Source of the DNA: CAZCCV01 sp964497515
GTDB lineage: Bacteria > Armatimonadota > UBA5829 > DTLH01
Assembly (NCBI GenBank): GCA_964497515.1
Contig: CAZCCV010000006.1
Span: forward strand, 16,303-80,302
Reading direction: 5' to 3'
DNA length: 64,000 nt
Shown: positions 59,613-64,000 of the stretch, one piece after another
How the letters are laid out: every line of letters begins with the position of its first letter
Position numbering within the stretch: the stretch's first letter is position 1
Program-made: the position numbers and the translations under genes
Notes under the pieces: generated by a model
What the model was told of the DNA's origin: nothing
Databases searched by the model: none
The model's input: the letters and a program-made list of their open reading frames with translations, nothing else

Positions 59613-60440
59613 ATGACCGAACTGGCTGTTTTTGTTGGAATAATCGCTTTCGTCTTCCTGATGGTGATTATTAACTCTATTAGGATTGTCAAGGAGTGGG
59701 AACGAGGAGTATTGCTCAGGCTGGGACGATTCAATGCGGTGAAAGAACCCGGAATCAGAATCGTCTGGCCGATTATTGACCGAATGATCGTTATGGATCT
59801 TAGAATCATTACTATCGATGTCGCCAGACAAGATATGATGACCAGAGATAACGTTCCGGTCACAGTCGACGCCGTAGTCTACTTCCAGATTATCAATGCG
59901 GAGCACGCAACTGTGAAGGTTGAGAACTACTTCAAAGCCACCTATCTGATGGCACAAACGACACTGCGAAGCGTCATTGGTCAGTCGGAGATGGATGAGC
60001 TTCTGGCAGAAAGGGATAAGATTAATCAGCACCTGCAGACCATTCTCGACGAGCAGACTGAGCCTTGGGGAGTTAAGGTTACCTCGGTTGAGGTAAGGGA
60101 CGTATCTCTGCCGGAGAGTATGAAGCGCGCAATGGCAAGACAGGCCGAGGTCGAACGAGAACGTCGAGCGAAGATTATCAACGCAGAAGGAGAGTTCCAG
60201 GCTGCGCAGAAGCTCTCGGATGCAGCAAGTATCATCAGCAAGACTCCTACAGCACTGCAGCTCAGATTCCTTCAGACACTTGTGGAAATTGGCGTCGAGC
60301 GAAACACGACTACCATTTTCCCTGTGCCGATCGATCTCTTCACTCCGTTTATCGACAAGATATCGAGACCGGCAGGTAGCAGCGAGGGTTCCAGCAGCTC
60401 TTCAACACCGAGTCTGAATGAACCCCAAAAAAAGGAGTAA
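59613..60440 (+). CDS. slipin / stomatin-like SPFH protein
   Basis: A 275-residue SPFH-domain protein with an N-terminal membrane segment (3-22). It has the family sequence SIRIVKEWERGVLLRLGRFNAVKEPGIRIVWPIID, then RSVIGQSEMDELLAERDKIN and a coiled stretch (MARQAEVERERRAKIINAEGEFQAAQKL). The C-terminus is serine-rich. It starts six bases after nfeD; the two are a conserved pair thought to organise membrane microdomains. Confidence 0.95.
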   Translation: MTELAVFVGIIAFVFLMVIINSIRIVKEWERGVLLRLGRFNAVKEPGIRIVWPIIDRMIVMDLRIITIDVARQDMMTRDNVPVTVDAVVYFQIINAEHATVKVENYFKATYLMAQTTLRSVIGQSEMDELLAERDKINQHLQTILDEQTEPWGVKVTSVEVRDVSLPESMKRAMARQAEVERERRAKIINAEGEFQAAQKLSDAASIISKTPTALQLRFLQTLVEIGVERNTTTIFPVPIDLFTPFIDKISRPAGSSEGSSSSSTPSLNEPQKKE

Positions 60441-60572
60441 AATCCAGTAATTTTAACGGGTTGTGCAGTACGCGCAACTCACACACTGGCACGCATCTTG
60501 CACATAATGTGAACGGAGAAGCGCTAGATGGCTTTTTCAACCTCTAGTGTGTGAGACCAATACCTTCCTACA

Positions 60573-60607
60573 AAAGCCCACCAAGGAATGGTGGGCTTTC
60601 CTTTTTT
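60573..60607. terminator. bidirectional terminator between slipin and glmM
   Basis: An 11-bp perfect stem (AAAGCCCACCA / TGGTGGGCTTT) with loop AGGAA and T6 on the plus side. On the minus side it ends in TTTTG, so it can also end glmM transcription. Confidence 0.9.
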
Positions 60608-60625
60608 GTGGAATTGCGACTCGTC

Positions 60626-61966
60626 TTATGCTCCTATCGAGCTCTTCACGGCATCCACAATATCACCTGTTAGGGCATTGAGTTCGTCCATATCTGGCCC
60701 TTCAGCCATCACTCGTATCAGTCTTTCGGTACCTGAAGGTCGAACGAAGACTCTTCCTCTTCCCGACAGCTTCTCTTCCGCCGTTTTGATTGCCGCGGTA
60801 ATCTCGGGGATATCTGCCCAGGCATTTCTGTTGACGACAGGAACGTTGATGAGAACCTGAGGATACACTTCCAAATCCGAGGCGAGTTCCGAAAGTCTCT
60901 TCCCTGTTTCGATCATTATGGATAGCACCTGTAGCGCGGTGACCATTCCGTCTCCGGTGGTGGTGTATTGAGACAGAATAATATGGCCTGATTGTTCTCC
61001 ACCGATCATTGCCCCAGTTCGTCGCATCTCTTCTGCCACATATCTATCGCCAACAGGAGTTCTTACCAACTTGATGTTCTCCTTGGCCAGTGCAATTTCG
61101 AGGCCGATATTGCTCATAACCGTCGCAACAACCAGGTTGCCAGCAAGGCCAGTCGTCCGTGCTTGTCTTAGAGCCAAGATAGCCATAACGTGATCGCCAT
61201 CGACTAACGCTCCCTGATCGTCTACCAGAATGACTCTGTCGGCATCGCCATCGAAGGCAAGTCCTGCATCCGCTCCGTGTATTCTGACCTGCTCTTTTAG
61301 CATATCTGGATAAAGCGAGCCACAGTTCGCATTTATGTTGATACCGTTTGGCTCACAGTTGATGCATTTGACTTCTGCACCAGCTTCGGCAAATATCCGG
61401 GGAGCCAACTCGGAGGCGGCTCCATTCGCGCAGTCCAAAACGAGTTTCACCCCACCTAACGGGCGCCTAGCAGCGGTGCTGACGTGCTTCGCATAGTCCC
61501 ATATGAGATCGTGCCTGTGGTACATCCTGCCAACTTCCCCACCACTTGGCCTCGGCAGAACATCCGCCATAAGCACGTGTTCTTCTATCTTCGACTCCAC
61601 TTCGTCGTCGAGCTTGAACCCGTCGGGGCCAAAGAACTTGATGCCATTATCCTGCACTGGGTTGTGAGAAGCGGAGATAACAACTCCAGCAGATGCACCC
61701 AAATGCCGGGTGAGATAGGCGACGCCAGGTGTTGACACCACGCCTACCAGAAGCGCATCGAGCCCTTGCGAGCATACTCCGGCAACCATAGCCGACTCGA
61801 GTATATCTCCGGAAACTCTGGGATCCCTGCCGATCAGTATCCTGGCATCTTTTCTCTGTTCGACGATAACGTGTGCAGCGGCAACACCGAGATTCACAGC
61901 CAGAAATGGACTCAATTCGGTGTTGGCCAGACCTCTAACACCATCGGTTCCGAATATTCTCTTCAA
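60626..61966 (-). CDS. glmM: phosphoglucosamine mutase
   Basis: GlmM converts glucosamine-6-phosphate to the 1-phosphate for UDP-GlcNAc and peptidoglycan. The 446-residue protein begins KRIFGTDGVRGLAN, has the phosphoserine Ser100 in ISASHNP, the metal loop DGDADR, GGEQSGHIIL and the C-terminal RPSGTERLIRVMAEG. The start is TTG with AGGAG nine bases upstream. It is third in the cdaA-cdaR-glmM operon, 39 bases after cdaR; GlmM is known to interact with CdaA in Firmicutes. Confidence 0.97.
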   Translation of the reverse strand: MKRIFGTDGVRGLANTELSPFLAVNLGVAAAHVIVEQRKDARILIGRDPRVSGDILESAMVAGVCSQGLDALLVGVVSTPGVAYLTRHLGASAGVVISASHNPVQDNGIKFFGPDGFKLDDEVESKIEEHVLMADVLPRPSGGEVGRMYHRHDLIWDYAKHVSTAARRPLGGVKLVLDCANGAASELAPRIFAEAGAEVKCINCEPNGININANCGSLYPDMLKEQVRIHGADAGLAFDGDADRVILVDDQGALVDGDHVMAILALRQARTTGLAGNLVVATVMSNIGLEIALAKENIKLVRTPVGDRYVAEEMRRTGAMIGGEQSGHIILSQYTTTGDGMVTALQVLSIMIETGKRLSELASDLEVYPQVLINVPVVNRNAWADIPEITAAIKTAEEKLSGRGRVFVRPSGTERLIRVMAEGPDMDELNALTGDIVDAVKSSIGA

Positions 61967-62005
61967 ATAGGGTATCTCCTGTTGAAACGTTCAGTAGGGG
62001 GCAGG

Positions 62006-62962
62006 TTACTGCTGACCAGTGCCTGGAGCTACCCGAACAAACACTCGAACGCTCGCAGCGCCTTCAATCTGAACTCCCGGCGGTAGATGCAGTCCTACAC
62101 GTCTAATAGTATCAGTATTTGTGTCGGAAATATCTACTACGTCGGTAGCAAGCACCGTTGTGCCTGCAAGCACCTCGGGTTTACCCTTAAGGGTTACGGA
62201 GTTCGGGACGACACTTATCTTTGTAACTCGATATGGATACTGTGGCTGCCCTGTCACATTCGGTTGGACGAAGACAGCTTTGCTGGCTGGAGCTTCGACC
62301 AGCTTCAAAATGACGTGGGCTTCTTCGGGATTGATCTCGACTCCTTTTACCTGTCGGCCGCGCGCATCTACAGCCTTGATAGGAGCCAGTTCGTCAACTG
62401 ATGGTTTGAGCGGGGTGGGATCGCAGACAACCTGAAGTGCGGTAACACTCTCGACAACGCTGCTCGGTCCCTTTATACTGGCAGTCGGCGGATCTATCCG
62501 AATGGGCCCAACGGCCGAACCGAGTGGAGGTGATGTCTTCACCTTCACCTGCACCGACATTTTTCTGTTAGACGTGCTCTCTATAGAGACATCAGCTTTC
62601 CGCACTACAGGCTGTGCGTTGACGCTTGGGGCAAGCGCATTTGGAACCACAAATACAATTGGAATCTTGTAATTGCCCGGCTTGAGTTGCGCAACATCGA
62701 CTGTAGGCTTTATATCACCAGATCTAATAATACCTATGAGAGCATCAACTTCGGACTTTGGCCCCTGCAGTGCAATCGACACTTTTGCAGGCGATAGCCT
62801 CACTGTGTGGCCTTGTTTGTTGTTGAGAGCCATTATCTCAGCGTCGATAGATGCAGTAGTCCGTGGGTTGCGTTCGCTGTGAACATAGGCAGCCAGTACA
62901 ATAGCTGCCGCCAGGGCGAGCAGCTTATATGGCCAGTTGCCCATAAATCCACGCAATATCAT
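62006..62962 (-). CDS. cdaR: CdaA regulatory protein CdaR (YbbR domains)
   Basis: A 318-residue protein with one N-terminal membrane helix (WPYKLLALAAAIVLAAYV) and YbbR-type beta domains (about 40-310) with repeated patterns such as VSIALQGPKSEVDAL and ASIKGPSSVVESV. CdaR proteins tune CdaA activity. It starts one base after the cdaA stop. An ATG at 62944 is an alternative start. Confidence 0.88.
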   Translation of the reverse strand: MILRGFMGNWPYKLLALAAAIVLAAYVHSERNPRTTASIDAEIMALNNKQGHTVRLSPAKVSIALQGPKSEVDALIGIIRSGDIKPTVDVAQLKPGNYKIPIVFVVPNALAPSVNAQPVVRKADVSIESTSNRKMSVQVKVKTSPPLGSAVGPIRIDPPTASIKGPSSVVESVTALQVVCDPTPLKPSVDELAPIKAVDARGRQVKGVEINPEEAHVILKLVEAPASKAVFVQPNVTGQPQYPYRVTKISVVPNSVTLKGKPEVLAGTTVLATDVVDISDTNTDTIRRVGLHLPPGVQIEGAASVRVFVRVAPGTGQQ

Positions 62963-62963
62963 T

Positions 62964-63818
62964 CTAAGACCTCAGTCCTGTCTTTCGTGAGATAACGTCC
63001 ATAGTCTTTTTGATATGCGAAGGTTCAGCCTGCTCCTCATCGCCCATAACAGACTTGAGCCAACGTGAAAGCGATTCTTCGTTCAGTCCGCTGTGCAGTT
63101 TTCCTTCGAGCGCCAGCGAAATAGTACCAGTCTCCTCCGAAACAACAACGACCGCCGCATCGCTTACTTCAGTCATTCCAATAGCAGCCTTGTGTCTGGT
63201 ATGTATCATAGTGCCGATGTGGACGCTATCGGAGAGCGGTAGAATACAACCGGCAGCGACCACTCTGTTGCCACGGATAATTACTGCTCCATCGTGTAGG
63301 TCGCTCCCAGGATGAAATATGGTGCACAGCAGTTGCGAAGACACTTCGGCATCGATAGCTGTGCCTGTGGACAGGACATCTTCTAGTCCGACATCGCGTT
63401 CCAGAACAATAAGCGCTCCCATGCGCTGGGACGACATCTTTGTGGCTGCGGCTACTATCGATTGGATTATGCTTCTGATATGCTCCGCCGGCAGACGTGA
63501 AAATCCTCTGCTCCACCCTGCCATCTTGCCGAGCTCCTCCAAAAAGTGACGAAACTCAGGATAAAACAGAATGATAATAGCAACGGGACCGAGTGGTAGG
63601 ACAGTTTGCAGGAGCCAGTTCATCGTAACCAATCCCAGTTCCTGGGTGATATAAACGAACAGGAAAAAGACGATGAGCCCCGTCATTATCTGCCAGGCTC
63701 TGGTGCGCTTAGCGAGCATCATAAGCCAGTAGACAAGGATAGAGACGAGTATGACGTCGACGACCGACGAGAGCAGGCTAAGCCAGCCAGATTGGAAGAT
63801 TCTGTGCAGCCATACCAC
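62964..63818 (-). CDS. cdaA: diadenylate cyclase CdaA
   Basis: CdaA makes cyclic di-AMP from two ATP. The protein has three N-terminal membrane helices (WLSLLSSVVDVILVSILVYWLMM, QIMTGLIVFFLFVYITQ, LLQTVLPLGPVAIIILFYP). A DAC domain follows, with the catalytic LHDGAVII motif and the RHKAAIGMTE motif. The frame extends to a TTG at 63881, but the family N-terminus begins near VWLHRIFQSGWLSLL, so I prefer the GTG at 63818. Its AAGGTG is rather far (13 bases), so the start is uncertain. Confidence 0.92.
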   Translation of the reverse strand: MVWLHRIFQSGWLSLLSSVVDVILVSILVYWLMMLAKRTRAWQIMTGLIVFFLFVYITQELGLVTMNWLLQTVLPLGPVAIIILFYPEFRHFLEELGKMAGWSRGFSRLPAEHIRSIIQSIVAAATKMSSQRMGALIVLERDVGLEDVLSTGTAIDAEVSSQLLCTIFHPGSDLHDGAVIIRGNRVVAAGCILPLSDSVHIGTMIHTRHKAAIGMTEVSDAAVVVVSEETGTISLALEGKLHSGLNEESLSRWLKSVMGDEEQAEPSHIKKTMDVISRKTGLRS

Positions 63819-63900
63819 GGCTACGTTTCCGCACCTTATCGCACTAGATTTGACTGAAAGTTGAACACGGCCTGTTAACAAGCCTCACGCCGCAGGATTT

Positions 63901-63929
63901 ATTATAGCACGGGCGTGGGTGACGGTCAA
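63901..63929 (-). promoter_or_regulatory. cdaA-cdaR-glmM promoter
   Basis: TTGACC (63929-63924), 17 bases, TATAAT (63906-63901) preceded by TGC. One of the best promoters in the window. Confidence 0.8.
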
Positions 63930-63962
63930 ACCAATTCTAGTCATTTGTATATGCAGAGCGAC

Positions 63963-63997
63963 TATGTCCCCCATAACTGCCGTGGGATAATGTCCCC
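63963..63997. repeat. short direct repeats at the window edge
   Basis: ATGTCCCC occurs twice within 35 bases, next to the right end. Such repeats can mark the end of a mobile element lying outside the window, but no transposase is visible. Confidence 0.3.
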
Positions 63998-64000
63998 ATG

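Overview
The window is a gene-dense bacterial chromosome segment with about 50 protein genes, two tRNAs, little intergenic space and no phage, CRISPR or complete insertion sequence. It looks like a free-living anaerobic or microaerophilic fermenter from a deep-branching Terrabacteria-like lineage. Armatimonadota is my best guess, with low confidence. The grounds are a type IV prepilin-like protein with an H-X9-DG-like tail, a Firmicutes-style cdaA-cdaR-glmM operon, a ferredoxin-dependent 2-oxoacid oxidoreductase, Pta-AckA, a rubrerythrin-like protein and heavy use of TTG starts.

Layout. 1-5562 (minus): smc, recR, porG and the 5' end of porA. 5725-10716: a Gfo/Idh/MocA dehydrogenase (+), a glycosyltransferase (-), rluD (+) and a GH130 phosphorylase (+), mostly carbohydrate functions. 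10858-28256 is one long minus-strand run: ndk, recG, coaD, a coiled-coil protein, pta, ackA, yceD-like, rpmF, plsX, fabH, fabD, fabG, acpP, fabF, an aspartate aminotransferase, rnc, mtnP, apt and a PIG-L deacetylase. It joins acetyl-CoA/acetyl-phosphate interconversion to fatty acid synthesis, followed by adenine salvage. 28422-30086 is an orphan L-ribulokinase (+).

30166-38682 (minus) holds an HD-GYP protein and a HEAT-repeat protein with similar N-terminal domains, dnaE, tRNA-Arg/tRNA-His and a REC-PilZ regulator. 39240-53102 (+) is the more accessory part: a secreted FG-GAP protein, a DUF72 protein, a prepilin-like protein, a ferritin-like protein, a DoxX/membrane protein/zincin operon, a secreted barrel-like protein, a soluble GAF-PAS histidine kinase, and an operon in which dUTPase lies between two zinc-ribbon/TPR proteins. 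53112-58102 (minus) is a giant secreted TPR protein overlapping an orphan sugar-type ABC ATPase. 58293-60440 (+) is an NfeD protease and slipin pair. 60626-63818 (minus) is cdaA-cdaR-glmM for c-di-AMP and cell-wall precursor synthesis.

Regulation. Several promoters carry the extended -10 form TGnTATAAT. Candidate structured leaders precede recR, rnc, the FG-GAP gene and the histidine kinase. Both c-di-GMP (HD-GYP, PilZ) and c-di-AMP (CdaA) signalling are represented. The least explained gene sets are the zinc-ribbon/TPR-dUTPase operon, the TPR-ABC ATPase pair, the DoxX-membrane-zincin operon and the HD-GYP/HEAT pair.
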